DNA of 28,674 nt, taken from contig JACQUC010000088.1 in the NCBI GenBank assembly GCA_016210495.1, positions 1 to 28,674 of the forward strand. Reading direction: 5' to 3'. This document shows positions 15,073 through 24,185 of the stretch, piece after piece (the stretch's first letter is position 1; the number at the start of each line of letters is the position of its first letter). The notes under the pieces were generated by a model. It had not been told where the DNA came from and ran no database searches. It saw only the letters and a list, made by a program, of their open reading frames with translations. A program made the translations under genes and the position numbers. Source of the DNA: Chloroflexota bacterium (GTDB lineage: Bacteria; Chloroflexota; FW602-bin22; JACPRP01).

Positions 15073-15543
15073 ATGATCTTCATTAGCGTTATTGGCGACG
15101 GTTCCTGTTCGCCGGAGGTGGCCGAACTTGCGGAGCGCGTCGGGACCGAACTGGCGAGGCGGGGCTGTGCCGTGGTTTGTGGCGGGGCTGGTGGCGTTAT
15201 GGAGGCCGCCTGTCGGGGAGCGAAGGCAGCCGGGGGACTTACAGTGGGCATCCTGCCGGGGGACAGCCGGCAGAACGCCAACGGCTACGTCGATGTGCCC
15301 ATAGTCACCGGGCTTGGCGAGGCGCGGAACGTGCTGGTCGTCAGGTCTGGCCAGTCTGTCATCGCTGTCGGCGGCTATTACGGCACTTTGTCCGAAATAG
15401 CAACTGCTCTCAAGCTGGGCATACCGGTAATCGGGCTCGGTACCTGGGAACTCCGCCGTCGCGGTGAGGTGGACACGGGCATAATCGTCGCTCGGAGCCC
15501 CGAAGACGCGGTGGAAGTGGCCATCTCGCTGGCGAAGAAATGA
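15073..15543 (+). CDS. TIGR00725/LOG-type Rossmann-fold protein
   Basis: This 156-aa protein has the fold of lysine-decarboxylase-like (LOG) proteins. GGAGGVMEAACRGA (37-50) and GGYYGTLSEIATALKLGIPV (100-119) are the nucleotide/phosphate-binding motifs. Members include cytokinin-riboside monophosphate phosphoribohydrolases and the TIGR00725 subgroup, whose substrate is not established. The second motif reads VGGYYGTLSE instead of the canonical P-G-G-x-G-T-x-x-E, fitting TIGR00725 rather than true LOG. ATG 15073 is chosen because homology starts at MIFISVIGDG and GAGGGGG lies upstream. It ends two bases from the convergent phosphodiesterase. Confidence 0.85.
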   Translation: MIFISVIGDGSCSPEVAELAERVGTELARRGCAVVCGGAGGVMEAACRGAKAAGGLTVGILPGDSRQNANGYVDVPIVTGLGEARNVLVVRSGQSVIAVGGYYGTLSEIATALKLGIPVIGLGTWELRRRGEVDTGIIVARSPEDAVEVAISLAKK

Positions 15544-15545
15544 TG

Positions 15546-16199
15546 CTATTTTGCTAGCCTGAACGCCGCCAGTTGGCTGTATCTTGCCCCTGCGCGAGAG
15601 AGCTCGCTGCGCATCAGGCTTATCTCTTCGACGGGCAACTCCTCAATTCGGAGGTTTGCTTCGGATGCTTGCCTAACCGACTGCCCGATGAGGCGGATGT
15701 CCTGTGTGCTGCCTCCCTCCCTGATTCGGGCGAGCGTAAGGTGGGGGCTGAACGGGCGGGTCTCCGGCGCAAAGCCAAGTTTTTGCAGCGCATCGTCTAT
15801 TCGCTTCTGCACCAGCCGCAAAGCATCGAGGTCCCCATCCACGCCGACCCAGATGACGCGAGGGCGGTTCAGGCTGGGGAAGGCGCCCGCGGCGGCGAAA
15901 GAGACGACGAATGGCCTCTGCCCGGCCACGGCCGCGGAAACCGCATCTCCGATGCCTTGAATCTGCCCTGCGGGAACGTTACCAAGGAACTTGAGGGTCA
16001 GGTGTATGCCTTGGGGTTTTGTCCAGTTGAGCAGCTTATCGGCGGATTTCTGGCCGACCGCTTCGGCAATCCGCTTCTTGACATAAGCCTGCAGCTCGGC
16101 AAGAGAGTGTTTCACGCTCTCCGGCAGCTCGATGGCGACAAAGGCGCGCACCGTCTCGGAGTCTGCTGTCGATAGGGGCATTTCATCGTGCTGCGGCAC
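15546..16199 (-). CDS. thpR: RNA 2',3'-cyclic phosphodiesterase (ThpR/LigT, 2H family)
   Basis: This 217-aa protein belongs to the two-histidine phosphoesterase superfamily. Both catalytic motifs are intact: HLTLKFLG (66-73) and HLTLAR (153-158). N-terminal VRAFVAIELPESV is typical of the family. It hydrolyses 2',3'-cyclic phosphate ends of RNA to a 2'-phosphate. The start is taken as GTG 16199 because AGGAG sits 9 bases upstream; ATG 16181, just before the conserved region, is possible. Its neighbours do not suggest a dedicated pathway. Confidence 0.92.
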   Translation of the reverse strand: MPQHDEMPLSTADSETVRAFVAIELPESVKHSLAELQAYVKKRIAEAVGQKSADKLLNWTKPQGIHLTLKFLGNVPAGQIQGIGDAVSAAVAGQRPFVVSFAAAGAFPSLNRPRVIWVGVDGDLDALRLVQKRIDDALQKLGFAPETRPFSPHLTLARIREGGSTQDIRLIGQSVRQASEANLRIEELPVEEISLMRSELSRAGARYSQLAAFRLAK

Positions 16200-16262
16200 G
16201 GGCGCTGCTCCTAGAGTGTGGGACTATCTAGTAAAGAAGAGTCTGACTCAAAGCCAGTCCCA

Positions 16263-16414
16263 GGGCGAGGAGACCTCGCCCCTACGTTTGCTTCCCGGGG
16301 CGAGGACACCACGCCCGTGCTTTTTGAGGTAATCGAGGCTTGGCCACAATCGCTGGAAGAAATCTGGGGCGCGGGCGTCTCGCCCGCGAGGGGGCGGGCC
16401 CCGCAGAGCGGGGC
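16263..16414. repeat. Cluster of three GC-rich triloop hairpins
   Basis: GGGCGAGG-AGA-CCTCGCCC (16263-16281), CGCGGGCG-TCT-CGCCCGCG (16370-16388) and GCCCCGC-AGA-GCGGGGC (16398-16414) are perfect short stems, each with an AGA or TCT three-base loop. An imperfect fourth (GGGCG..CGCCC) lies near 16298-16316. They fill the 291-base gap between two minus-strand genes. They look like a dispersed intergenic palindrome family, and could also block transcript read-through from the transporter operon into thpR. Confidence 0.8.
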
Positions 16415-16490
16415 GCTCCCGGCCTAACCCTCCCAGTCCGCCTTTGCGCGCCTTGTTGGATTTATGACCATACCTCAGATCATCTCCTAA

Positions 16491-17351
16491 TCAGGACACT
16501 TCTGTCGACGTGTCCAGCCGCAGCAGGGCCGCGGCATTTTTCCCTAAGATAGCCTCTCGCGTTTCCCTTGGCAAGTGAAGCTTGCGGATGTCTTCCAGAA
16601 ACGACGCGTGGGAGATGAGAGGGAAGTCGGAGCCGAACAGGATGCGCCTATGGCCAACTACCTGTGGCACGACACGGAAAATGGAAGGCAGGTACAGCAA
16701 CGGAGAGGCGGCGGTATCGTAGTACATGTTCTGGGAGGCCCCGGCGACTTCGGGCATCAATTCGTAAAACGGCAGGCCGCCACCCCAATGGGCGCAAACC
16801 ACGTAGAAGTCTGGAAAGCGCTTGACGAAATGATAGACAGATGCCAGCTCGGCGCCATGCTTGCCCCGGTATTCGTGACCCAGCGGCTCGGTGGTGTGGA
16901 CTATCACCGGTATCCGATAATTCACGGCTGCCTCCACAACCGGCGCCAGCATGTCGTGCTCGTCCAGGCTAAACCTCTGGGCGTTCGGGTTCCACTCGCC
17001 GATGCCCTTCATCCCACCCGCCATGCACCGCTCAAGCTCTGACACTGCCCGGCGACCTTCCCTTGGCTGTATCGACGCGAAGCCGATGAACCTTTCGGGA
17101 TAACGCCGCACGGCGTCCATAGTGAAATCGTTGTGCATCACACAGGAATCGTGTTTGGACCAGCAAAAACCGCACAGCACGGCCTTGTCGACCCCCGCCG
17201 CGTCCATAGAGGCAAGCAGGTCTTCGGGCGAGGCCATTTTGGCACGTGGGCTTGAATAGAGCTGCCCGAACCATTCTTCCTTTTGGAGGTATTTCTCTCT
17301 GTTCAGTCGGACGTCGGTTGGAAACGTATGGGTATGAAAATCGATAATCAA
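16491..17351 (-). CDS. Metal-dependent amidohydrolase (Amidohydro_2 family)
   Basis: This 286-aa TIM-barrel hydrolase or decarboxylase has metal-site residues H6 and H8 in MIIDFHTHTFP, H152 in IPVIVHTTEP, H188 in VVCAHWGGG and D242 in ILFGSDFPL. The family includes ACMSD-like decarboxylases and various C-N and C-O hydrolases, so the reaction is not fixed. TTG 17351 is used because the motif M-I-I-D-F-H-T-H begins there, with GTGGAG about 9 bases upstream. It lies 13 bases after the last ABC transporter gene and is surely in the same operon, suggesting it acts on the imported compound. Confidence 0.88.
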   Translation of the reverse strand: MIIDFHTHTFPTDVRLNREKYLQKEEWFGQLYSSPRAKMASPEDLLASMDAAGVDKAVLCGFCWSKHDSCVMHNDFTMDAVRRYPERFIGFASIQPREGRRAVSELERCMAGGMKGIGEWNPNAQRFSLDEHDMLAPVVEAAVNYRIPVIVHTTEPLGHEYRGKHGAELASVYHFVKRFPDFYVVCAHWGGGLPFYELMPEVAGASQNMYYDTAASPLLYLPSIFRVVPQVVGHRRILFGSDFPLISHASFLEDIRKLHLPRETREAILGKNAAALLRLDTSTEVS

Positions 17352-17364
17352 CGCTTGGTCTCCA

Positions 17365-18342
17365 CTAAACTAGATGGCAGGCCACCCAATGGCCGCTGCC
17401 AATGCTCCTGTACTCGGGTATCACCCGCTGGCAGTATTCGATGGCGATGGGACACCGCGTGTGAAACACGCACCCCGAGGGCGGGTTAACGGGACTCGGC
17501 ACATCCCCCTTGAGGACGATGCGGCTGCGCTTGAGCGTCGGGTTTGGCTGGGGTATGGCCGAGAGCAGCGCTTTGGTATAGGGATGCTGTCCCTGCCTGT
17601 ACAGCTCTTCGCTTGGCGCGAGCTCCATAAGCTTGCCCAGATACATTACTGCGACCCGATCACTTACATATTTTACCACAGCCAGATTGTGCGCGATGAA
17701 CAGGTACGTTAGCCCAAAGCGTGCCTGCAGGTCGTTCAAAAGATTGAGCACCTGGGACTGAATTGACACATCTAGGGCCGATACGGGCTCATCGCACACG
17801 ACGAACTTAGGTCGAAGAACCAGGGCGCGGGCTATGCCGATACGCTGGCGCTGGCCTCCGCTAAACTCGTGCGGATAGCGTCGCACGTACTGACCGCGAA
17901 GGCCCACGAGGGTCATGGTCTCCTGAACCACTCGCTCGCGTTCCGCTCTGTTCCTGATGCCGTGCACCAGTAGGGGCTCGGCGACGATATCGCCTACGGG
18001 CATTCTGGGGTCAAGCGATCCATACGGATCCTGGAAGATGATCTGCATGTCCCGGCGCAGCTTCTTCAGGGCGCGGCCTTTTACCCTGGTGATATCTCGC
18101 CCCTCAAAGGCGATTGCGCCACCTGTCGCCTCGGTCAGGCGCAAAATGGTACGGCCAACGGTGGTCTTGCCACAGCCGCTTTCGCCGACCAGGCCGAACG
18201 TCTCACCACGCTTCACATCAAAGCTCACGCCGTCTATGGCCTTCACGCTGGCAACGGTTCTGCGCAACAGGCCCCCGCTGATGGGATAGTATTTCACCAG
18301 ATCCTTGACAGAAACCAGTACTTCGTCGTTGGAGTCTTCCAC
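17365..18342 (-). CDS. oppF: Oligopeptide/dipeptide ABC transporter ATPase (OppF/DppF-type)
   Basis: This 325-aa ATPase energises import. Walker A is GESGCGKT (53-60), the ABC signature FSGGQRQR (160-167) and Walker B VVCDEP (181-186). The C-terminal oligo_HPY domain carries [12 protein letters not shown] and further Cys (EYC, VACH), matching the four-Cys pattern reported to bind an iron-sulfur cluster in some Dpp/Opp ATPases. The start is GTG 18342. It lies 19 bases after the partner ATPase and 13 before the amidohydrolase. Symbols here denote family only; the substrate could be a peptide, nickel chelate, sugar or opine. Confidence 0.95.
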   Translation of the reverse strand: MEDSNDEVLVSVKDLVKYYPISGGLLRRTVASVKAIDGVSFDVKRGETFGLVGESGCGKTTVGRTILRLTEATGGAIAFEGRDITRVKGRALKKLRRDMQIIFQDPYGSLDPRMPVGDIVAEPLLVHGIRNRAERERVVQETMTLVGLRGQYVRRYPHEFSGGQRQRIGIARALVLRPKFVVCDEPVSALDVSIQSQVLNLLNDLQARFGLTYLFIAHNLAVVKYVSDRVAVMYLGKLMELAPSEELYRQGQHPYTKALLSAIPQPNPTLKRSRIVLKGDVPSPVNPPSGCVFHTRCPIAIEYCQRVIPEYRSIGSGHWVACHLV

Positions 18343-18361
18343 TAGCTAAGCTCCACGGTTT

Positions 18362-19327
18362 TCAATACAACCAGCACCGTACCCACTGTTGAGGCAGCCG
18401 CTCGAGAAGGGGATGAGTTTGCCAGCAGATGTCCATTACGTAGGGACAACGAGGCGCAAACCGGCACCCCTGCGGCAAGCTAAGCAGGCTGGGCACGCTG
18501 CCCTTGATGACGCTGAGAGGCTGTTTCTTTGAGCTTTCGAGCGATGGAATGCTGGTCAGCAGTCCCCTGGTGTAAGGATGGGCCGGCTCTGCAAAAAGAG
18601 TCGTCACCTCGGTCTGCTCGACGATCTCCCCGGCGTACATAACCGCCACCTCGTCCGCCATTTCCGCGATTACCCCGAGGTCGTGGGTAATGAGGAGCAG
18701 CGCCATCGAGGTCTGCTTCTTCAGCTCCCCGATCAGCTCCAGAATCTGTGCCTGGATGGTCACGTCCAGCGCGGTTGTCGGCTCGTCGGCGATGAGTAGC
18801 GCCGGGCCGCAGGAAAGCGCCATAGCAATCATCACACGCTGCCGCATTCCACCACTTAGCTCGTGTGGATAGGCAGAGAAGCGTTCCTCAGGTGTGGGAA
18901 TGCCGACTGTGCGCAGCAGATCGAGCGTCTTCTCTCGTGCTTCCTGAGCGGTCATCCGGTTGTGCACCAACAGCGCCTCGACTATTTGGCTGCCTATGTT
19001 ATACACGGGATTCAGTGAAGTCATAGGCTCCTGAAAGATCATGGCGATGCTCTTGCCGCGGAGAGCGCGCATGGACTTCTCGTCCAGCGCTAGCAGGTTC
19101 TGACTATTGAGCCTAACCTCGCCGTCGACGATGCGGCCAGGCGGGGGAACAAGACGCATAATGGAAAGCGCAGTCACGCTTTTCCCGCAGCCGCTCTCGC
19201 CAACCAGGCCCAACGTCTGCCCCTTCCGAACGGCGAAATCCACCCCGCTCACTGCGGGCACGACCCCGTCTTCGGTATGAAACGAGGTGTGAAGGTTCTT
19301 CACTTCGAGAAGAAGCTCGTTGCTCAT
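18362..19327 (-). CDS. oppD: Oligopeptide/dipeptide ABC transporter ATPase (OppD/DppD-type)
   Basis: This 321-aa ATPase pairs with the downstream OppF-type subunit. Walker A is GESGCGKS (43-50), the signature LSGGMRQR (157-164) and Walker B LLIADEP (177-183). The C-terminal region [10 protein letters not shown] with later Cys (DICW, VRCW) is the oligo_HPY domain. Its ATG overlaps the TGA of the permease gene by four bases (ATGA at 19324-19327), so translation is coupled. Confidence 0.95.
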   Translation of the reverse strand: MSNELLLEVKNLHTSFHTEDGVVPAVSGVDFAVRKGQTLGLVGESGCGKSVTALSIMRLVPPPGRIVDGEVRLNSQNLLALDEKSMRALRGKSIAMIFQEPMTSLNPVYNIGSQIVEALLVHNRMTAQEAREKTLDLLRTVGIPTPEERFSAYPHELSGGMRQRVMIAMALSCGPALLIADEPTTALDVTIQAQILELIGELKKQTSMALLLITHDLGVIAEMADEVAVMYAGEIVEQTEVTTLFAEPAHPYTRGLLTSIPSLESSKKQPLSVIKGSVPSLLSLPQGCRFAPRCPYVMDICWQTHPLLERLPQQWVRCWLY

Positions 19328-20271
19328 CGCGTGCGCACCCTCGCCCTGGGGTCAAGCGCATCGCGCAGCGCGTCGCCGATGAAGTTGAAGGACAGGACAA
19401 CCGCGAAAATGCACAGGCCGGGATAGAAGGCCAACCAGGGGTTACGCCACATATACGCCTGCGCCCCTGTCAGCATGTTCCCCCAACTGGGCGTGGGCAG
19501 CATAATGCCAAGTCCCAGAAAACTCAGGCTTGCCTCGGCAATGATGCGCGCGCCGATCCCAAGTGTCGCGGCGACGATAATCGGCGCCATAGAGTTGGGT
19601 ATGAGGTGCGCAGTAATGATGTGCCACCCGGAGGCCCCGGTGGCTTTGGCGGCTTCGGTGAACTCGCGCTCACGCAGCGACAGGACCGATCCGTGGACCA
19701 GCCGGGCGATAGGCATCCAGCCAAAAACCGTGAGTACGCCGATGATTATCACCACGCTCAAGTTCGGGCCTAGCATCTGCTGGAGGGCGAGCATATCTCG
19801 TAGCATTTTGGACAGAACCAAGAGAAGGGGCAGCGTCGGCAAGGTAAGCATAATGTCGGTGACGCGCATCAATACTGCCTCTGTGGCTCCACGGTAGTAG
19901 CCTGCTACCGCGCCGATCGCTACGCCGATGATAGCCGAAAGGAAAGTGGATAACAGGGCCACAAAGAGAGATACGCGGCCGGCGTAGAGCAAGCGTGTCA
20001 GCGAGTCTCTTCCCAGTTCGTCGGTGCCGAGCCAGTGGCTCGTACTGGCGCTGGCAAACTGGCTCAAAAGATCGACCTTGTCTCGGCCATAAGGCGAAAT
20101 CCACGGGGCTATTAGAGCGACGAGGATGAACGACGCCACGACCGTCGTACTGAACAGCGCCAGCCGGTGGCGGCGAAACCGCCGCCACACCATTTGCCAC
20201 TGTCCAACCTCTGGGAGCGATAGCAGCTCGTCTTCTCTTGCAAGGTAGGGTTGCGGTGCAGTAATTCCCAA
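19324..20271 (-). CDS. oppC: ABC transporter permease (OppC/DppC-type)
   Basis: This 315-aa inner-membrane permease has a long cytosolic N-terminus, the first membrane helix at about residues 40-60 ([20 protein letters not shown]), and about six helices in all. The ATPase-contact EAA loop reads [28 protein letters not shown]. The probable start is TTG 20271, which is unusual but gives the normal family length. It is third in the operon, 23 bases after the OppB-type gene. Confidence 0.93.
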   Translation of the reverse strand: MGITAPQPYLAREDELLSLPEVGQWQMVWRRFRRHRLALFSTTVVASFILVALIAPWISPYGRDKVDLLSQFASASTSHWLGTDELGRDSLTRLLYAGRVSLFVALLSTFLSAIIGVAIGAVAGYYRGATEAVLMRVTDIMLTLPTLPLLLVLSKMLRDMLALQQMLGPNLSVVIIIGVLTVFGWMPIARLVHGSVLSLREREFTEAAKATGASGWHIITAHLIPNSMAPIIVAATLGIGARIIAEASLSFLGLGIMLPTPSWGNMLTGAQAYMWRNPWLAFYPGLCIFAVVLSFNFIGDALRDALDPRARVRTR

Positions 20272-20294
20272 AGATCACCAACCGGTTGCGAGCG

Positions 20295-21257
20295 TTACCC
20301 GTATCGAATTCGGGGATCGACCAAGGCGTATAGCAGATCTGCCAGTAGATTAGAAGCGATCACCAGGAGCGCGATGATCACCATCAGTGCTTGGAGCAAA
20401 GGCCAGTCGCTAGCCAATATGGCGTCGTAATATAACCTGCCCATCCCCGCCCAGGCAAATATCGTTTCGGTGATGATGGCGCCGCCAAAGAGGTCTGGCA
20501 GCGTCAGTCCCACGAGGGTGATAAATGGAATGAGCGCATTTCTGAGCGCATGCTTCATCACCACCAACGTTTCTGGCAATCCCTTGGCCCTTGCCGTCCG
20601 CAGGAAGTCCTGTTCCATAACCTCCAGCATGCTCGACCTGATGTAACGGCTCCAACCAGCCACGTGAAAGAGGCTCAACACGGCGACGGGCATCGCCAGA
20701 TGGCGCAGCCTATCGAGCAAGTCGTTCTCCAGCCCTGGCGTCGATACCTCGCCAGGAGGGAGCCATCGGAGCAAGACCGAGAAAACGATCAGCATCATCA
20801 CCCCGAACCAGAAGGTGGGCATCGACGTGCCGAAGAACGACAGTGCCGTGACCAGGTAATCGCCCAAGGAATACTGCCGGACGGCAGAATACACGCCAAT
20901 GGGAATTGCGATGAGCAGGGCTACTAGCGTGGACAGACCCATTAGGATAACAGTATTGCCGAGCCGTGATCCGATCAGTCCGATGACCGGCTGGCCGTAG
21001 GCAACACCCCAGGAGGTGCCCCAGTCGCCCCGCAAGACGTCCAGGAGCCACGCCACGTATCGTTCGTGCAGTGGCTTATCCAGCCCGAGCAGGGCCTCCA
21101 GTTGCTTGATGTGCTCCGGGCTTATCCGAGGGTTGCTGAAGCGAAGCTCGTCCAGCGGTCCGCCGGGCACGAGGTGGAGAATGGAGAACACCAGCGCCGA
21201 GATGAACAGGAGGAGCACAACCATTTGCGCAGCTCTGCGTATTAGATAGACCTGCAT
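20295..21257 (-). CDS. oppB: ABC transporter permease (OppB/DppB-type)
   Basis: This 320-aa inner-membrane permease begins MQVYLIRRAAQMVVLLLFISALVF, the first helix typical of the family. The EAA loop reads FLRTARAKGLPETLVVMKHALRNALIPF, and it ends ALVDPRIRYG, the conserved terminus. ATG 21257 is chosen over an upstream in-frame start because GGGAGG lies 6 bases before it and the family begins there. About six helices are visible. A 132-base gap with a hairpin separates it from the binding-protein gene. Confidence 0.95.
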   Translation of the reverse strand: MQVYLIRRAAQMVVLLLFISALVFSILHLVPGGPLDELRFSNPRISPEHIKQLEALLGLDKPLHERYVAWLLDVLRGDWGTSWGVAYGQPVIGLIGSRLGNTVILMGLSTLVALLIAIPIGVYSAVRQYSLGDYLVTALSFFGTSMPTFWFGVMMLIVFSVLLRWLPPGEVSTPGLENDLLDRLRHLAMPVAVLSLFHVAGWSRYIRSSMLEVMEQDFLRTARAKGLPETLVVMKHALRNALIPFITLVGLTLPDLFGGAIITETIFAWAGMGRLYYDAILASDWPLLQALMVIIALLVIASNLLADLLYALVDPRIRYG

Positions 21258-21318
21258 CGTCGACCTCCCTAGCGACGGCCATGGGGGCAGGCTTTGCCCA
21301 GATCCGAGATCGAAGTGC

Positions 21319-21358
21319 CTGAAGGAGCGCCTGAGCCGCGGGGCAAGCACTCCTTCAG
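21319..21358 (-). terminator. Hairpin between binding-protein and permease genes
   Basis: CTGAAGGAG (21319-21327) and CTCCTTCAG (21350-21358) form a 9-bp stem around a 22-base loop in the 132-base gap of the transporter operon. In many binding-protein operons such a hairpin stabilises or attenuates mRNA, so that the binding protein is made in excess over the permeases. There is no U-run, so mRNA stabilisation is the likelier role. Confidence 0.5.
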
Positions 21359-21389
21359 CAGGTTAGAAATCGTCTACTCTCTCGCAGCC

Positions 21390-23216
21390 TTACCTGGCTG
21401 GTAGGAACCACTCGTGGACGTTCCAGGTTGGTGGTGTGTTGGTTGGCGTTGGACGGTAGTTCTGCAACTTGACGTTGGCTACAGATATGTTTGGTCGCTG
21501 GTAGAGCGGCAGCAGAGGCAGGTCGTCGGAAAAGATCTTCTGCTGCTCGGCGTACAAGGGCTTCCGCTCGGTCTGACCCAGCAGGTCCGTTGCTTTCTGG
21601 AGTAGCTCGTCATTCCTGGCGTTCTTCCACCTTGGCATATTCTGCCCGGCGTAGGCGTTGTCCTTAGTTGGGATACTCTTGGAATGATACAGGCCGACGC
21701 CTGCCGGGTCGTCTCCGGCAACCCAGCCGAAGATGGCCATCTCGAAGGTACCGTTGTTCAGAGGTCCCTTGCCTTCGGTCGCGAAGAAGTTCTGCGATGG
21801 CATAAAATCAAGGTCGACGGCTATGCCGACCTCCTTGAGATTCTGTTGAATGATCTGCGTCGTGAGCTCCCTGAGCTTCTGGCCGGAAGTGGTCTGGAGT
21901 TTCAGCCGCAGCGGCTTGCCACCCTTGGCCAGAGTGCCGTCGGGCCCCGGGGTGAACCCGGCATCCTTGAGCAACTGCGCTGCCTTGTCTTTGTTGTAGT
22001 CGTACTTCGTTATGGTGTCGCTATACGCCCAGAGCATAGGCACGATCCAGGAGTGGATCACCTGGGTCTTGCCATAAAGCACTTTGTCCACGATGGACTT
22101 GCGATCGATGGCGTAGGCGATAGCCTTGCGCACGTTCGGCTCTTTCAAGAACTCGTGCTCGTTGTTGAAATCGAGGTGCTCCCAGACGGTAGCCGGCAGG
22201 TAGTACGGCTTGACGACGCCGGCCGCGGCGATGCGATCGAGATCTGGCGCGTTGTCCAACTGGATCGACCCCTCGGTCACGACGTCCACCGCGCCAGCCT
22301 GCAACTGGGCGAGGATGGTATTGGTGTCCGGTATGATCTTGAAAATCAAGGTCTTGATCTTGGGCGCGCCTAAGAAGTAGTCAGGGTTGGCCTCCAGCGT
22401 GATCGATTGGCCTGCCACCCACTCCTTGAGCTTGTACGGGCCCATTCCCATTGGCTTGCGGGCGTACTCGCTCTTACTCAGATCCGCGGCTTTAATCTTG
22501 CTGTAAAGGTGCTGAGGCGTCACGCCCACCGGGCGGTTGTAAAGGGGGTCGAGGACGGGGCCCTCTTGCTTGTCGAAGCCCTTATACGCTTCCGGCTTGC
22601 CAAGCCGGCCGCCGGTCCTGGCCGCCTCACGAGCCTCTTTCTGCGACATGTACTTGAGGATTACTGTGTAGTCGTCAGGCGTGTCCATAGTCGCAATCTT
22701 CTGCTCAGTGCTGCGGTCGGATATCGGGAAGGTCGGATCCATCACGGTTTCCCAGCGGAACTTCACGTCCTTGGACGTGACCGGTGTGGCGTCGTGCCAC
22801 TTGACATCCTTGCGCAGCTTAAAGGTGACTTCAAGGTGCTTGTTCTCGCCCTCGCCAACGAACTTCGCGCCGCCGTTTTCGATCGTCGGAACGCTCTCGG
22901 CGATGCCTGGGACGATCTCGTTCTTGTCGTTGCGCCAGACGAGCACAGCCGTGCTCGAGTTGACCGAATGCGTGCCCAAGGCCGCCTTGACGACCGAGGC
23001 AAAGTACATCGAGCCGACGTCTTGGATGAGGGTGTCCGGCTCTTGCGACAGAGCGATAACGACCGACTCCTTCGCCGGCACAGCTTCTGCCGCCGCCTTG
23101 GTAGGTGCGGCTGCCGGCGCGCTGGGCGCAGATGGCTGGCCGCAGCTAACAAAAGGCAAGATCAGAAACGCGATAATGACAATCGAGACGAAGCTAACCG
23201 GTGCGGTTCTCACCAT
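21390..23216 (-). CDS. Peptide-type ABC transporter substrate-binding lipoprotein (SBP_bac_5)
   Basis: This 608-aa lipoprotein has a signal with lipobox PFVSC (C25), then an Ala/Pro-rich linker (29-50). The mature family-5 binding fold contains TFKLRKDVKWHDATPVTSKDVKF, GTNTILAQLQAGAVDVV-like motifs and NVRKAIAYAIDRKSIVDKVLYG. It captures the substrate outside the membrane for the four downstream subunits. ATG 23216 is chosen because AAGGAGGAG is 5 bases upstream; a longer in-frame start at 23366 lacks a ribosome site. At over 600 residues it is somewhat larger than E. coli OppA, common for Chloroflexi and Firmicutes members. It is the first gene of the operon. Confidence 0.95.
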   Translation of the reverse strand: MVRTAPVSFVSIVIIAFLILPFVSCGQPSAPSAPAAAPTKAAAEAVPAKESVVIALSQEPDTLIQDVGSMYFASVVKAALGTHSVNSSTAVLVWRNDKNEIVPGIAESVPTIENGGAKFVGEGENKHLEVTFKLRKDVKWHDATPVTSKDVKFRWETVMDPTFPISDRSTEQKIATMDTPDDYTVILKYMSQKEAREAARTGGRLGKPEAYKGFDKQEGPVLDPLYNRPVGVTPQHLYSKIKAADLSKSEYARKPMGMGPYKLKEWVAGQSITLEANPDYFLGAPKIKTLIFKIIPDTNTILAQLQAGAVDVVTEGSIQLDNAPDLDRIAAAGVVKPYYLPATVWEHLDFNNEHEFLKEPNVRKAIAYAIDRKSIVDKVLYGKTQVIHSWIVPMLWAYSDTITKYDYNKDKAAQLLKDAGFTPGPDGTLAKGGKPLRLKLQTTSGQKLRELTTQIIQQNLKEVGIAVDLDFMPSQNFFATEGKGPLNNGTFEMAIFGWVAGDDPAGVGLYHSKSIPTKDNAYAGQNMPRWKNARNDELLQKATDLLGQTERKPLYAEQQKIFSDDLPLLPLYQRPNISVANVKLQNYRPTPTNTPPTWNVHEWFLPAR

Positions 23217-23494
23217 CAATCTCCTCCTTTTGGGGTATCCTCCTGTTGGGGTTGTAAGCAAGCATAGGGGTTGTTGGGAAAAGGCTGGTTTCGCGAGGTT
23301 CGACAGTGTGTCCCCCATCACCTCCCCGATCTGGACGGCCAAGGCCATCCGCCCTACCCACGACAATCGCGCCTGCCGAATGACAACGGGTGGTTACGCG
23401 TGTTGCTGAGCGAGTGCGTCACTGATGTGGCCAGGTTAGCTAAGGAACTCCCGCACCACTGGACCCGACCACCACACTGGCTCAAGGCGACGTT

Positions 23495-23523
23495 AGTCTA
23501 GCATAGCCAGCCTGTCAAGTCAA
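23495..23523 (-). promoter_or_regulatory. Promoter for the transporter operon
   Basis: On the minus strand TTGACT (complement of 23518-23523), a 17-base spacer and TAGACT (complement of 23495-23500) fit a housekeeping promoter. The predicted leader to ATG 23216 is about 270 bases, unusually long, with no ORF of note and no riboswitch I recognise. A second TTGACA lies just upstream (23534-23539). Confidence 0.65.
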
Positions 23524-23535
23524 TAACTATTATTG
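23521..23535. promoter_or_regulatory. Candidate operator overlapping the -35 region
   Basis: CAATAA (23521-23526), a CTA spacer and TTATTG (23530-23535) make an AT-rich inverted repeat set in a GC-rich genome, overlapping the -35 of the transporter promoter. It would suit a dimeric regulator. No regulator gene adjoins except the decayed one at 23560-24111. Confidence 0.4.
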
Positions 23536-23559
23536 TCAAATAGCTAGCCCGAATCCGAG

Positions 23560-24111
23560 GACGGCGCTTGACATATTGCGCATCACTGGCATTATAGTTT
23601 CCAAAACCGTAGGAGATTCTTTTTGCGCCGTCTTTGCTCGGCCGGCAGATTCGATTGCAGCTGCCCTCAAGCAGTTTGCCCTCCTCGCACATGATCCGGG
23701 CGAGGTACGCCAGATCAGGGCAGGCGTCGCGCTCAACAACGGCGAGGTGGAAGACAGGGGCGGAGACTATTACGGCCCGCCGCTGAATCGGTCGCCATGA
23801 TGTTTTCCGCGGGTCACGGCGGGCAGATCCTTGTCTCGCGGTCCAGTGCCGACCAGGTGCATGACGCTTTGCCTCACGCCACGATGCTGCGTGGTATTGG
23901 CGAGCGACGTCTGAAGGAGATGCCGCGTCCCGTCCGCATCTTCCAGCTCGTGGGTGATAGCCTTCCGGCTTCCTTTCCTCCCGTGCGCACGTTGGACGAT
24001 CGCCCGAACAACTTGCCGGCACAGCTAACTTCACTGGTCGGGCGCGAGCGCGAGGTAGAAGCGGTCCGGGAGCGGCTGCAGCGCCCCAACGTGCGCCGCG
24101 ACCGAAGGTGA
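23560..24111 (+). pseudogene. Remnant of nucleotide-cyclase / AAA-ATPase regulator
   Basis: The first part reads SKTVGDSFCAVFARPADSIAAAL and GEVEDRGGDYYGPPLNR, the second half of a class III adenylate/guanylate cyclase domain. After PPLNR the frame hits TGA at 23798-23800, but a one-base shift near 23792 restores homology as VAMMFSAGHGGQILVSR..RRLKEMPRPVRIFQLV, then LVGREREVEAVRERL, which precedes the P-loop of the AAA/LuxR-type regulator family. The sequence stops at TGA 24109-24111 before any P-loop. The cyclase start, the ATPase domain and everything after it are missing. It is therefore a truncated, frameshifted relic rather than a working gene. Confidence 0.85.
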
Positions 24112-24156
24112 TGGTCACGAACGGGGTGTGTAGTTCAAACGAACTAGGCAAATGAC

Positions 24157-24185
24157 TTGACATAGTCTAGTCCTTATGCTAAGCT
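24157..24185 (+). promoter_or_regulatory. Candidate promoter upstream of an intergenic transcript
   Basis: TTGACA followed 17 bases later by TAAGCT gives a perfect -35 with a weak -10; TATGCT, five bases earlier, is an off-spaced alternative. The motif GACTTGACA..TATGCTA also occurs at the minus-strand transporter promoter, with different spacing. Nothing obvious is encoded immediately downstream. Confidence 0.4.
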
